This document shows, piece after piece, positions 56,662-64,000 of a stretch of DNA of 64,000 bases. Below the pieces are notes generated by a model. That model did no database searches, had not been told where the DNA came from, and worked only from the letters and a program-made list of their open reading frames with translations. Position 1 is the stretch's first letter; each line of letters begins with the position of its first letter. The translations under genes were made by a program, and so were the position numbers. This DNA is from CAIWHR01 sp963741355 (lineage in GTDB: Bacteria; Pseudomonadota; Gammaproteobacteria; Burkholderiales; Casimicrobiaceae), in contig CAVUIG010000031.1 in NCBI GenBank assembly GCA_963741355.1, positions 5,345 through 69,344 on the forward strand, in the 5' to 3' direction.

Positions 56662-57091
56662 ATGACCATGTCGCGCCCGGCTATAACCAAGCCCGAGTCC
56701 GGCTCCGGGGGCAAGCCGCGATGGTGTGATCCTGTTCGCTCATGGCGCGCGCGACGCCCGCTGGGCCGAGCCGTTCGTCCGTGTCGCGGAAAAGGTCCGC
56801 GCCGGCGCGCCGACGACTTGCTGGTCGAAATTGCCTTCCTCGAATTCATGGCGCCCGACCTCGCGACGTCGGCCGCCCGACTCGCGGAGAAGGGCGTGAC
56901 CCGCATTCGCGTCATTCCGCTGTTTTTGGGACAGGGCGGACACCTTCGCTCCGAAGTGCCGCGGCTCATCGCATCGACATCGCGCCGACCCTGCCCGGAC
57001 TCACGATCGATCTGGCGCCGGCCGCCGGCGACGAGAGAGGGTGGTCGATGCGCTGGCAGCGTACTGCCTGTCCGAGGCCGCGGCGCGCTGA
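56662..57091 (+). CDS. CbiX/SirB-type sirohydrochlorin chelatase, frame broken
   Basis: This is a small chelatase of about 145 residues that inserts iron (or cobalt) into sirohydrochlorin. It shows VILFAHGARDARWAEPF (catalytic His), LVEIAFLEFMAPDLATSAARLAEKGVTRIRVIPLFLGQGGHLRSE-type text (second metal His in GGH) and a C-terminus VDALAAYCLSEAAAR. Breaks near 56720, 56810, 56970 and 57040 scatter it over three frames; the first is CCGCGATGG with a missing pair. The gene is divergent from cysI, so it likely supplies siroheme to the sulfite reductase. Confidence 0.83.
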
Positions 57092-57157
57092 AGCGACGGA
57101 GCAAAAAGACCGCGGGCGGCGGGGTCGAAGCCAGTTTCCTTGAGATCGAGGCGGTCG

Positions 57158-58003
57158 ATGGACCTGAAGGAGTGGATCGGGAAAACGGAGGAGGTGACCG
57201 ACGTGGTCACCGCCACGCCGGTCGCGGCGCTCGCCGCCACGCTCGACCGGCCGGCGGAGCGTCCGATGGCGGGAACGGCGCTGCCGCCGCTCTGGCACTG
57301 GCTCTACTTCCTGCCGCTGCACCGACAGTCGGATATCGGTCCCGATGGGCACGCGAAACGCGGCGGTTTCCTGCCGCCGGTGCCATTGCCGCGGCGCATG
57401 TGGGCGGGCAGCCAGCTCGAATTTCACGCGCCGCTTCGCGTCGGGGATGCGATCGCGCGGACGTCGACGATCGCGGACGTGACGGACAAGAGCGGCCGTA
57501 CCGGCCGGCTCGTTTTCGTCAAGGTGCGTCACGAGGTCCGCCGTGCGGGCGAGCGCGCCGTCGCGCTGACCGAGTTTCACGACATCGTCTATCGCGAGGC
57601 GGCGAAGCCGGAGGACGTCGCGCCGCCCCCCAAGACTGCGCCCGCTTCGAGCGCGTGGGAGCGAAAGTGGATTCCCGATGACGTCCTGCTCTTCCGGTAT
57701 TCGGCGCTGACGTTCAATGGCCACCGGATCCACTACGACCGCCGCTACGTGACCGAGGTCGAAGGCTACCCGGGGCTGATCGTCCACGGCCCGCTGATCG
57801 CGACGCTCTTGCTCGACCTGCTGCGCCACGAGCGTCCCGACGCCGACGTCGCGCGCTACGAGTTCCGGGCCGTACGCCCGCTGTTCGACATCAGCCCTTT
57901 CTTCGTCTGCGGCGAGCCGCAGACCGACGGCAAGACGGTGCGGCTGTGGGCGCGCGACCACGAAGGCTTCCTCGCCATGGACGCGACCGCGGTGATCCGG
58001 TGA
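57158..58003 (+). CDS. HTD2/FAS1-type acyl-CoA hydratase (mesaconyl-/itaconyl-CoA hydratase-like)
   Basis: This is a 281-residue double-hotdog hydratase. The N-terminal half contains PLPRRMWAGSQLEFHAPLRVGD. The C-terminal half carries the hydratase-2-like catalytic strand YSALTFNGHRIHYDRRYV and EGYPGLIVHGPLIATLLLDLL. This architecture is that of mesaconyl-C4-CoA / 3-methylfumaryl-CoA hydratase. The ATG at 57158 (MDLKEWIGKTE) is chosen over a longer frame without a ribosome binding site. The next gene, a CoA-transferase, starts 11 bp downstream, so both act on the same CoA ester. Confidence 0.87.
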   Translation: MDLKEWIGKTEEVTDVVTATPVAALAATLDRPAERPMAGTALPPLWHWLYFLPLHRQSDIGPDGHAKRGGFLPPVPLPRRMWAGSQLEFHAPLRVGDAIARTSTIADVTDKSGRTGRLVFVKVRHEVRRAGERAVALTEFHDIVYREAAKPEDVAPPPKTAPASSAWERKWIPDDVLLFRYSALTFNGHRIHYDRRYVTEVEGYPGLIVHGPLIATLLLDLLRHERPDADVARYEFRAVRPLFDISPFFVCGEPQTDGKTVRLWARDHEGFLAMDATAVIR

Positions 58004-58013
58004 GGGAGACGCG

Positions 58014-59195
58014 ATGAGACCGCTTGCCGGCATCACCGTGGTTACGCTGGAGCACGCGATCGCCGCGCCCTTCGCGACACGCCAGCTGGCGGATCTCGGC
58101 GCGCGCGTGATCAAGGTCGAGCGCCCCGGCGTCGGGGATTTCGCGCGCGGCTACGACGAGCGCGTGCGCGGCCTCGCCTCGCATTTCGTGTGGACGAACC
58201 GTTCCAAGGAGAGCCTGACACTCGACGTCAAGCATCCGGAAGCGCAGGCGATCCTGAAGCGCCTGATCGCCGAGGACGCCGATGTCGTCGTGCAGAACCT
58301 GGCACCCGGCGCGGCGGCGCGCCTCGGACTTTCCTACGCCGCGCTGTCCGCCGAAAAACCGGCGATCATCGTCTGCGACATTTCCGGTTACGGTGACGAC
58401 GGCCCGTATCGCGACAAGAAGGCCTACGACCTGCTGATCCAGAGCGAATCCGGATTCCTCTCCGTCACGGGCACCGAGCAGGAGCCGTCCAAGGCCGGCG
58501 CGTCGATCGCGGACATCGCCGCCGGCATGTACGCTTATTCCAACATTCTCGCCGCGCTGTTGCATCGGCAGCAGACCGGCCGCGGCCAGCACATCGACAT
58601 CTCGATGCTGGAATCGCTGGTCGAGTGGATGAACTACCCGCTCTACTACGCCTTCGACGGCGCGCCGCAGCCGGCGCGCACGGGTGCGAGCCATGCGACG
58701 ATCTATCCCTACGGCCCGTTCCCGGCCGGCGACGGCAAGGTGGTGATGCTGGGATTGCAGAACGAGCGGGAGTGGGGCGCGTTCTGCGAGAAGGTCCTGC
58801 TGCAGCCCGCCCTGGCGGGCGACGAGCGCTTTGCGACGAATTCGCGCCGCAGCGAGGCGCGCGAGACCTTGCGTGCGATCATCATCGAAGCATTCGCCGC
58901 GCTCACGTCGGAGGAGGTCGTCGCCCGCCTCGACGACGCGCAGATCGCCAACGCGCGCGTCAACACGATGCGCGACGTGTGGGAGCATCCGCAGCTGAAG
59001 GCGCGCAAGCGCTGGCGCGAGGTCGAGACGCCGGCGGGCGCGGTGCCGGCACTGCTTCCGCCCGGCTCGTGGGAGGAGGGCGCGCCTCGCATCGACGCCG
59101 TTCCCGCGCTCGGGGCGCACACCGACGCGATCCTGGGCGGGCTGGGCTACTCGGCCGAGCGCATCGCCGCGTTGCGCGCGGCCAAGGCCATCTAG
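58014..59195 (+). CDS. CaiB/BaiF family (class III) CoA-transferase
   Basis: This is a 393-residue family III CoA-transferase. It shows the N-terminal LEHAIAAPFATRQLADLGARVIKVE-type CoA-binding text, the catalytic Asp in KAYDLLIQSESG, HATIYPYGPF and a C-terminal VWEHPQLKARKRWREVETPAG. It sits between a mesaconyl/itaconyl-CoA-hydratase-like gene and a CitE-like lyase, so its acid is likely a C5 dicarboxylate such as mesaconate, itaconate or citramalate. Intact. The identity of donor and acceptor is inferred from context. Confidence 0.9.
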   Translation: MRPLAGITVVTLEHAIAAPFATRQLADLGARVIKVERPGVGDFARGYDERVRGLASHFVWTNRSKESLTLDVKHPEAQAILKRLIAEDADVVVQNLAPGAAARLGLSYAALSAEKPAIIVCDISGYGDDGPYRDKKAYDLLIQSESGFLSVTGTEQEPSKAGASIADIAAGMYAYSNILAALLHRQQTGRGQHIDISMLESLVEWMNYPLYYAFDGAPQPARTGASHATIYPYGPFPAGDGKVVMLGLQNEREWGAFCEKVLLQPALAGDERFATNSRRSEARETLRAIIIEAFAALTSEEVVARLDDAQIANARVNTMRDVWEHPQLKARKRWREVETPAGAVPALLPPGSWEEGAPRIDAVPALGAHTDAILGGLGYSAERIAALRAAKAI

Positions 59196-59206
59196 CCAGG
59201 AAAGCC

Positions 59207-60028
59207 ATGACGCACGACGCAATCACCTACCTGTTCGTGCCGGGGGACCGGCCCGAGCGATTCGACAAGGCCCTGGCTTCCGGCGCCGACGCGGTCGTGC
59301 TCGATCTCGAGGATGCCGTCGTGTCGTCCGCGAAGACACAGGCAAGGCAGAACATCCGTGCATGGATCGATCAGCATCCTGACGAGGCGGATCGCATTGT
59401 CGTTCGCATCAACGACGCGAATTCCGAGGGGTTCGCGGCCGACCTCGAGCTGCTGCGCAACGGCGGCATCGACGGCGTGATGCTGCCGAAGGCGGAAAGC
59501 CCGGAGCAGGTGGTTGCCGTCATCGCCGTGCTGGGCCCGCAGGGCAATGTCCTGCCGATCATCGAGACCGCGCGCGGCGTCGCCAACGTCGAGGCGATCG
59601 CGGGTGCGCCAGGCGTCATGCGGCTCGTCTTCGGCACGCTCGACTACGGCGTCGACCTCGACTTGTCGGGCGATGACCGCGGTCTCGTGTATCCGTCAGC
59701 CCGGATGGCGATCGCCTCGCGCTGCCAAGGGCTGGCATCGCCTGTCGCGGGTGTGACGGCTTCGATCGACGACGACGACCGGCTCAGGGCCGATCTCGCG
59801 TTCGCCCGCGCATTCGGCTTCGGCGCCAAGCTGTGCATCCACCCGCGGCAGGTCGGCGTGATCCGCGACGCGATGCGGCCCACGGAGGCCGAGCTTGAGT
59901 GGGCGCGCAAGGTGGTCGAGGCTGCCGAGGGAGGAGGGGCGGCGAAGGGCGCGCTCCAGGTCGACGGCAGGATGGTCGATCGTCCCGTGATACTCAAGGC
60001 ACGTACGCTGCTCGATCGCGCGCGCTGA
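59207..60028 (+). CDS. CitE-like HpcH/HpaI lyase (citramalyl-/malyl-CoA lyase type)
   Basis: This is a 273-residue TIM-barrel lyase. It shows YLFVPGDRPERFDKALASGAD, the Mg-binding acidic residues in VVLDLEDAV and LPIIETARGV, LVFGTLDYGVDLDL and the C-terminal GFGAKLCIHPRQVGVI. The family cleaves beta-hydroxyacyl-CoAs, for example citramalyl-CoA to acetyl-CoA plus pyruvate. It starts 11 bp after the CoA-transferase stop with an AGGAAAG site. With its two upstream neighbours it completes activation, hydration and cleavage of a C5 dicarboxylate. Confidence 0.9.
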   Translation: MTHDAITYLFVPGDRPERFDKALASGADAVVLDLEDAVVSSAKTQARQNIRAWIDQHPDEADRIVVRINDANSEGFAADLELLRNGGIDGVMLPKAESPEQVVAVIAVLGPQGNVLPIIETARGVANVEAIAGAPGVMRLVFGTLDYGVDLDLSGDDRGLVYPSARMAIASRCQGLASPVAGVTASIDDDDRLRADLAFARAFGFGAKLCIHPRQVGVIRDAMRPTEAELEWARKVVEAAEGGGAAKGALQVDGRMVDRPVILKARTLLDRAR

Positions 60029-60086
60029 GGCGTCAAGCCGCAGGCCGCCGGGTCAATTCAACGGACATCGACAAGGATCTCCACGC

Positions 60087-61448
60087 ATGGGCGCCACCGT
60101 CATCGACTCCCGGATCTTCGGCAACATCTTCAGCAGCGAGGCGATGCGCCGGATATGGTCCGACGAAAGCCGCACGGCCAAGTATCTCGAGATCGAGCGC
60201 GCGCTCGCGGTGGTCCAGGGTCGTCTCGGCGTGATTCCGAAGGATGCCGCCGACGAGATCGCGCGCAATTGCGACATCGCGAAGATCGACATGGAAAAGC
60301 TCCGCACGGAGACCGAGCGGATCGGCTACCCGGTGCTCGGCGTCGTCTCGCAGCTCAACGCGTTGTGCAGGAACAAGCTCGGCGAGTACTGCCATTGGGG
60401 CGCGACGACGCAGGACATCACCGACACGGCGACGGTCCTGCAGATCAGGGAGAGCCTCGAGGTGGTCGAGGCGGACCTCGCGGCGCTGTCCGCAACGCTT
60501 GCGCGGCTAGCGCGGGAGCACCGGATGACGCCGGTCGCGGGACGCAGCAATCTGCAGCAGGCGATCCCGGTCACGTTCGGCTACAAGATGGCGACGATAC
60601 TGGCCGCCGTCGAGAGGCATCGCGAGCGGCTGGCACAGTTGCGGCCGCGCGTGCTCGTGGGCGAATTCGGCGGCGCCTGCGGCACGCTGGCGTCGATCGA
60701 GAAGGGCGCGATGGAGACGCAGGCGGGGCTCATGCGCGAGCTTGGACTCGGCGAGCCGGTGATCGCGTGGCATACGGTGCGCGATTCGATTGCCGAAGTC
60801 GGGTGTTTTCTCGGCCTCGTCGGCGGCACGCTCGGCAAGATCTCGATGGACGTCAAGCTGATGATGCAGACCGAGGTCGGCGAGGTGTTCGAGCCGTTCG
60901 CGCCCGGCCGCGGGTCGAGCAGCACGATGCCGCAGAAGCGTAACCCGATCGCCTCGTGCTACATCCACGCAGCGGTGTCGGTCGTGCGCCAGCACGCGGC
61001 GGCCTTGATGGACGCGATGATCGCCGATCACGAGCGCTCGACCGGTCCGTGGGAAATCGAGTGGATCGTGCTGCCCGAGGCATTCTGCCTGACGGCCGGC
61101 GCGCTGAAGCAGGCGCGCTCGATCCTCGAAGGCCTCGAGGTGGATGCGCCCAAGATGCGCGCCAATCTCGACATCACGAACGGACTCGTGATGTCGGAGG
61201 CGGTGATGATGGGCCTCGGGCCGTTCATCGGACGCGAGTATGCGCATGACCTCGTCTACGACATCTGCCGCGAGGCGATCCGGCTGAACCGGCCGCTGCT
61301 CGATCTCCTGGTCGCGCATCCCGAGATCAGCCGCCACCTCGACCGCGCCGCGCTCGAGCGCCTGTGCGACCCCGCCAATTACCTGGGGCAGGCGGGCGTC
61401 ATGGTCGATCGCGTCCTCGAGGCCCGCGAGCGCGCCGGTCACGCGTGA
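60087..61448 (+). CDS. Fumarase/aspartase superfamily lyase (adenylosuccinate lyase / PcaB-like)
   Basis: This is a 453-residue lyase with the superfamily signature GRGSSSTMPQKRNPIA (mobile loop with the catalytic Ser). It also shows YCHWGATTQDITDTA (C1 region) and MTPVAGRSNLQQAIPVTFGYKMA (C2 region). The sequence is nearer to adenylosuccinate lyase and 3-carboxymuconate cycloisomerase than to class II fumarase. It lies 58 bp downstream of the CitE-like gene in the same direction, so it probably acts on a related dicarboxylate (for example a methylmalate/mesaconate or methylaspartate type reaction). The exact reaction is not evident. Confidence 0.85.
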   Translation: MGATVIDSRIFGNIFSSEAMRRIWSDESRTAKYLEIERALAVVQGRLGVIPKDAADEIARNCDIAKIDMEKLRTETERIGYPVLGVVSQLNALCRNKLGEYCHWGATTQDITDTATVLQIRESLEVVEADLAALSATLARLAREHRMTPVAGRSNLQQAIPVTFGYKMATILAAVERHRERLAQLRPRVLVGEFGGACGTLASIEKGAMETQAGLMRELGLGEPVIAWHTVRDSIAEVGCFLGLVGGTLGKISMDVKLMMQTEVGEVFEPFAPGRGSSSTMPQKRNPIASCYIHAAVSVVRQHAAALMDAMIADHERSTGPWEIEWIVLPEAFCLTAGALKQARSILEGLEVDAPKMRANLDITNGLVMSEAVMMGLGPFIGREYAHDLVYDICREAIRLNRPLLDLLVAHPEISRHLDRAALERLCDPANYLGQAGVMVDRVLEARERAGHA

Positions 61449-61548
61449 AGCGCGGCGTCGAGTTGCCGCAGCCGGGCCGCGCAACCGAATCGTGCGAAGG
61501 GGAGGGCGCGGCGCGGCGATGGCTGCACACCGCCGTCGCAACGCGCCG

Positions 61549-62064
61549 TCAGGCGACGGCCCGACGTCGGGTGAGCACGCTGCCCAGCAGCAGCGAATAG
61601 CTCGTGAAAATGACGAGCGACGCCTGCGCCAATGTCAGGCCCATCACCTTGAACGACGTGTCGGAGCAATCTCCCTTGGCATGGAAGAGCTGCGCGAGCA
61701 CGTCGGTGAACGACAGCGAGTCGAGCATGTAGGAGAGGCTCGCGCTGCAGCTCGCGGCGACTGCCGGCGGGAAGAGCTGCAGGTGCGTCTGATAGGCGGC
61801 GACCCCCAAGCCACCAAGCGTCAGCAGCGCCGCCAGCATCAGCATCCGCCGCTGCGCGAGGCCGTGCGCCGGCACACGCGCTGCGCCAAGGAAGACGAAG
61901 GCGAGGCCCAGGTAGGTGAACCGCTGGATGATGCACAGCGGACACGGCTCGACGTCGAGCACGTGCTGGACGAAAAAGCTGCCGCCCACGAGTGCGATGC
62001 AGGCGAGTCCCAGCCACAGGGCCACCCGCGACGGCGAATCGAGGAGGCGATGGAGGTTTTCCAT
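61549..62064 (-). CDS. dsbB: Disulfide bond formation protein DsbB
   Basis: This is a 171-residue inner-membrane quinone reductase of the DsbA system with four membrane helices. The first redox pair is CPLC in VEPCPLCIIQRFTYL. The second pair is formed by the cysteines in AASCSASL and GDCSDTSF. The quinone-site Arg follows the first pair. Start 62064 is chosen for the normal length. It is convergent with the fumarase-family gene. DsbB supports folding of periplasmic Cys proteins and indirectly cytochrome c maturation. Confidence 0.95.
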   Translation of the reverse strand: MENLHRLLDSPSRVALWLGLACIALVGGSFFVQHVLDVEPCPLCIIQRFTYLGLAFVFLGAARVPAHGLAQRRMLMLAALLTLGGLGVAAYQTHLQLFPPAVAASCSASLSYMLDSLSFTDVLAQLFHAKGDCSDTSFKVMGLTLAQASLVIFTSYSLLLGSVLTRRRAVA

Positions 62065-62147
62065 GTCGGTGTCTTCAAAACGTATTGCGGCAGGGTCGGG
62101 GAGGCGAGGGATTCGCCGGAATCGCCCGATCCGGTTCCAAATGCCGT

Positions 62148-62888
62148 TCACTGCAGCTTGAAGGTGTATCCGTCGGGGTCCTTGCCGCGAACGCGCCGCC
62201 ACCACACCTGAAACGTCGGAATGTTGACCGTGACGATGAACAGCTTGCGGTAAACGTCGGGCCGGGGTGATTGCAGCGGGCGCACGCCGTGCCACGAGTG
62301 ATCGGTTCGCTGGAAAAGCAGGCTGCCGTTCTTCCGCAGGTCCAGCGACGCCGCCACCTTCAGATCGTCGAAGCCCGGAGCCGAGTGAGCCTTGTGCCGG
62401 CCTTCGTCGTCGAAGATCAGGATGTCGCCTCCCCATTCCCGCGGCCAGTCCTCGTCGTCGGCAAAGAAGAAGATGTGCGTGGCAAGCTTTCGCCGGGCAT
62501 CGCAATGGGGCGATACCGAGCAGCCCTGCCAGGCGTAGTACCACTCCATCGTGAGGATGATCTGCTGGTCCGGACCGAGGCCCAGCATCCGGCGCAGGAA
62601 CGCGTCGTACGCCTTGCCATGCAGCTCCGCGATGAATTCCTGCCAGGGCGCCGCAACGGCCATTCCGTCCCGGTAGTGCAGGAGGCCGCGGTTGTGGGGC
62701 GCCTGCCCATGACCGCGCTTGACGTCGATCATTCGATTGAATTGCGACATGTCGGGAAGATCCGCGCGGAGGCGATCCCAGCCCTCCGCGGTCAGCGTGT
62801 CCTGCATGTGCGCCCAGGGATAAGGGTGCTGCGTCTGGAACGCGCTCGACGAAACGCGCTCGATGCACTCGGGATTCAGATAAGTCAT
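62148..62888 (-). CDS. 2-oxoglutarate/Fe(II)-dependent oxygenase
   Basis: This is a 246-residue oxygenase with a double-stranded beta-helix core. The metal triad is visible: HXD in SPHCDARRKLATHIFFF and the distal His in DHSWHGVRPL. The 2-oxoglutarate-binding Arg is in DVYRKLFIVTVN. The N-terminal part (residues 1-110) is helical. Members hydroxylate proteins or small molecules; the substrate is unknown. It is transcribed toward dsbB, 83 bp from it. Confidence 0.85.
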   Translation of the reverse strand: MTYLNPECIERVSSSAFQTQHPYPWAHMQDTLTAEGWDRLRADLPDMSQFNRMIDVKRGHGQAPHNRGLLHYRDGMAVAAPWQEFIAELHGKAYDAFLRRMLGLGPDQQIILTMEWYYAWQGCSVSPHCDARRKLATHIFFFADDEDWPREWGGDILIFDDEGRHKAHSAPGFDDLKVAASLDLRKNGSLLFQRTDHSWHGVRPLQSPRPDVYRKLFIVTVNIPTFQVWWRRVRGKDPDGYTFKLQ

Positions 62889-63519
62889 GGGTTCCTTCCC
62901 GCGACTCCAACCGGGGTCGCGCCAAAAAAGTCGCTCTGTCGGCCGCGCTCTCTGCAGGGTGTTCGACGATTTCTACCAGTTCCGGCGCATCGAACAATTG
63001 CGCCAGGGCAAACCTTTGGCGCGATGCCTTCACGCGGCGGGTATCCCGATCCGCCGATCACGCAACGCGCCCGAGCCCAAACCAAGGATGGCTCCCGAAG
63101 CGCGCCCGGGTGAGGACTTCGATTCAGGTCCCGTCGAACCTTGGCGGCCGATCCGGGGGAGGAGCGGGACCTGCGTCGCTCGTTTGCAGGCCGCTGGATA
63201 TGGGGCGAAACGGCGCCCGAATATAAGTTGACATAATATAAATTATACGACTAAACGGATCGAGCCACGGGGACGCGCTGCCTCGGATACAGAACACCGC
63301 CACGGGTGCCTCCCTCGCACGGGCGCCCCGGCAAGCAAATCGGACCCCTGTGGGTTCCCCACCTACCGCGGACCTACGCCGACCCCGACAGACTCGCCTG
63401 CGGTCCACGTCGACACTCGCAGAATCCGGTCTCGCGACGCTGACCCTCCGATAAGGGTCCCAGCGGCCCGAGTTGGAATGCGTGGCTGGTTGTGGCCACC
63501 CCGCGTGCGAAAGGATCCC
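62889..63519. other. Intergenic region with an AT-rich promoter island
   Basis: I find no supported gene in this 631-bp stretch. At 63221-63256 it becomes strikingly AT-rich (ATATAAG, then TTGACA at 63228-63233 with a run of TA-rich bases and TATACG). A -35 is clear; 17 bp on, CTAAAC is a weak -10. The downstream 260 bp before the VOC gene form a long leader, or hold a short unrecognised element. Minus-strand text around 62900-63030 (FALAQLFDAPELVEIV) is protein-like but has no usable start or family. Confidence 0.5.
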
Positions 63520-63999
63520 ATGAAGAAGATCACCCCGTTCCTGTGGTATGCCAAGGAGGCCGAACAGGCGGCCGCGTTCTACACATCCATATTCCCCGAC
63601 TCCCGGGTGACCCGCGTGGTCACCATGCCGAGCGAGTCGCCGAGCGGCCCACCCGGATCGGTGACCGTCGTCGACTTCATCCTTTTTGGCCAGCCTTTCG
63701 CAGCCATGAGCGCCGGCCCGCTCGATCCGTTCAATCACGCCGTATCGTTCGTCGTCAATTGCGAGAACCAGGCGGAAATCGACCGTTACTGGAACGCTCT
63801 GCTCGATGGCGGGAAGACCGAGCAGTGTGGCTGGCTGAAGGACCGGTTCGGTCTCTCGTGGCAAATCGTTCCCACGATTCTTGCCGACATGATGGCGGAC
63901 CCCGATCGTGCCAAGGCCAAGCGCGCGACGGACGCGATGCTGCAGATGGTCAAGATCGACATCGCGACACTGGAGGCGGCGTTTGCCGGAAAGACCTGA
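63520..63999 (+). CDS. VOC superfamily protein (PhnB / 3-demethylubiquinone methyltransferase-like fold)
   Basis: This is a 159-residue protein of the glyoxalase/VOC fold in its PhnB-like subgroup. It shows ITPFLWYAKEAEQAAAFYTSIFPDSRV at the N-terminus, FILFGQPFAAMSAGP and SFVVNCENQAEIDRYWNALLDGG, then WQIVPTILADMM at the C-terminus. It starts 4 nt after AAGGA (63511-63515). The subgroup is metal-binding or non-enzymatic and has no fixed reaction. The gene ends one base before the window edge and stands alone. Confidence 0.88.
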   Translation: MKKITPFLWYAKEAEQAAAFYTSIFPDSRVTRVVTMPSESPSGPPGSVTVVDFILFGQPFAAMSAGPLDPFNHAVSFVVNCENQAEIDRYWNALLDGGKTEQCGWLKDRFGLSWQIVPTILADMMADPDRAKAKRATDAMLQMVKIDIATLEAAFAGKT

Positions 64000-64000
64000 C

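Overview
The window looks like a chromosomal segment of a high-GC (roughly two-thirds G+C) betaproteobacterium. Pointers are the ribF-ileS-lspA-ispH block, a DUF2069 gene, a cysI-DUF934-cysH-cysDN sulfate assimilation operon, an AddAB-type nuclease pair and genes of the CaiB/MaoC/CitE kind. It is probably from an unclassified Burkholderiales-like lineage and possibly a metagenome assembly. The assignment rests on gene content only. I saw no tRNA, rRNA, CRISPR array or insertion sequence.

Layout. 1-7.3 kb (+): an extracellular electron transfer locus. It has two c7-type triheme cytochromes, an MtrB/PioB-like outer membrane barrel, an NHL-propeller lipoprotein and a dodecaheme cytochrome. After a structured 680-bp gap with a sigma-54-like promoter comes a tetraheme secreted cytochrome resembling OmcE-type nanowire subunits. 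7.4-11.9 kb (-): livKHMGF-type ABC uptake operon. 12.3-21.9 kb (+): a giant sensor kinase with 14 tandem GAF modules, a single-domain receiver and a receiver-nucleotidyl cyclase. 22-26.4 kb: M20 peptidase, then an NtrC-type regulator and its sensor kinase (-). 26.7-28.8 kb: a DnaQ/GIY-YIG repair nuclease divergent from a LexA-like self-cleaving repressor. 29-34.4 kb: UbiX, patatin, a molybdopterin oxidoreductase, a J-like protein and a small Cys protein. 34.9-41 kb: AddB- and AddA-like nucleases. 41-49.3 kb: ribF, ileS, lspA, ispH, DUF2069, a PilZ-like protein and an alpha/beta hydrolase. 49.4-57.1 kb: an orphan lipoprotein, a Nudix hydrolase, a TauE/SafE permease, the sulfate assimilation operon (-) and a divergent CbiX-type chelatase. 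57.2-61.4 kb (+): hydratase, CoA-transferase, CitE-like lyase and fumarase-family lyase. 61.5-64 kb: dsbB, a 2OG-Fe(II) oxygenase and a VOC protein.

A striking global property is that many genes are broken by frameshifts, most densely in 0.3-7.3 kb and 12.4-20.2 kb. Almost every break I resolved by hand is repaired by restoring one CG (or GC) pair, occasionally two, in a CGCG/GCGC run. Long stretches such as 20.4-34.8 kb have none. I treat these genes as functional genes carrying sequence errors, not pseudogenes. Coordinates given for broken genes are start to inferred stop across frames.

How parts fit: the periplasmic trihemes, barrel, surface lipoprotein and large cytochrome would form an electron conduit, with the tetraheme cytochrome as a possible extracellular wire. 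The sigma-54-type promoter in front of the tetraheme gene and an NtrC-type activator elsewhere in the window make a testable regulatory pair. The sulfur operon and the divergent siroheme chelatase share one AT-rich promoter region. The CoA-transferase cluster reads as a C5-dicarboxylate (mesaconate/citramalate/itaconate type) CoA pathway.
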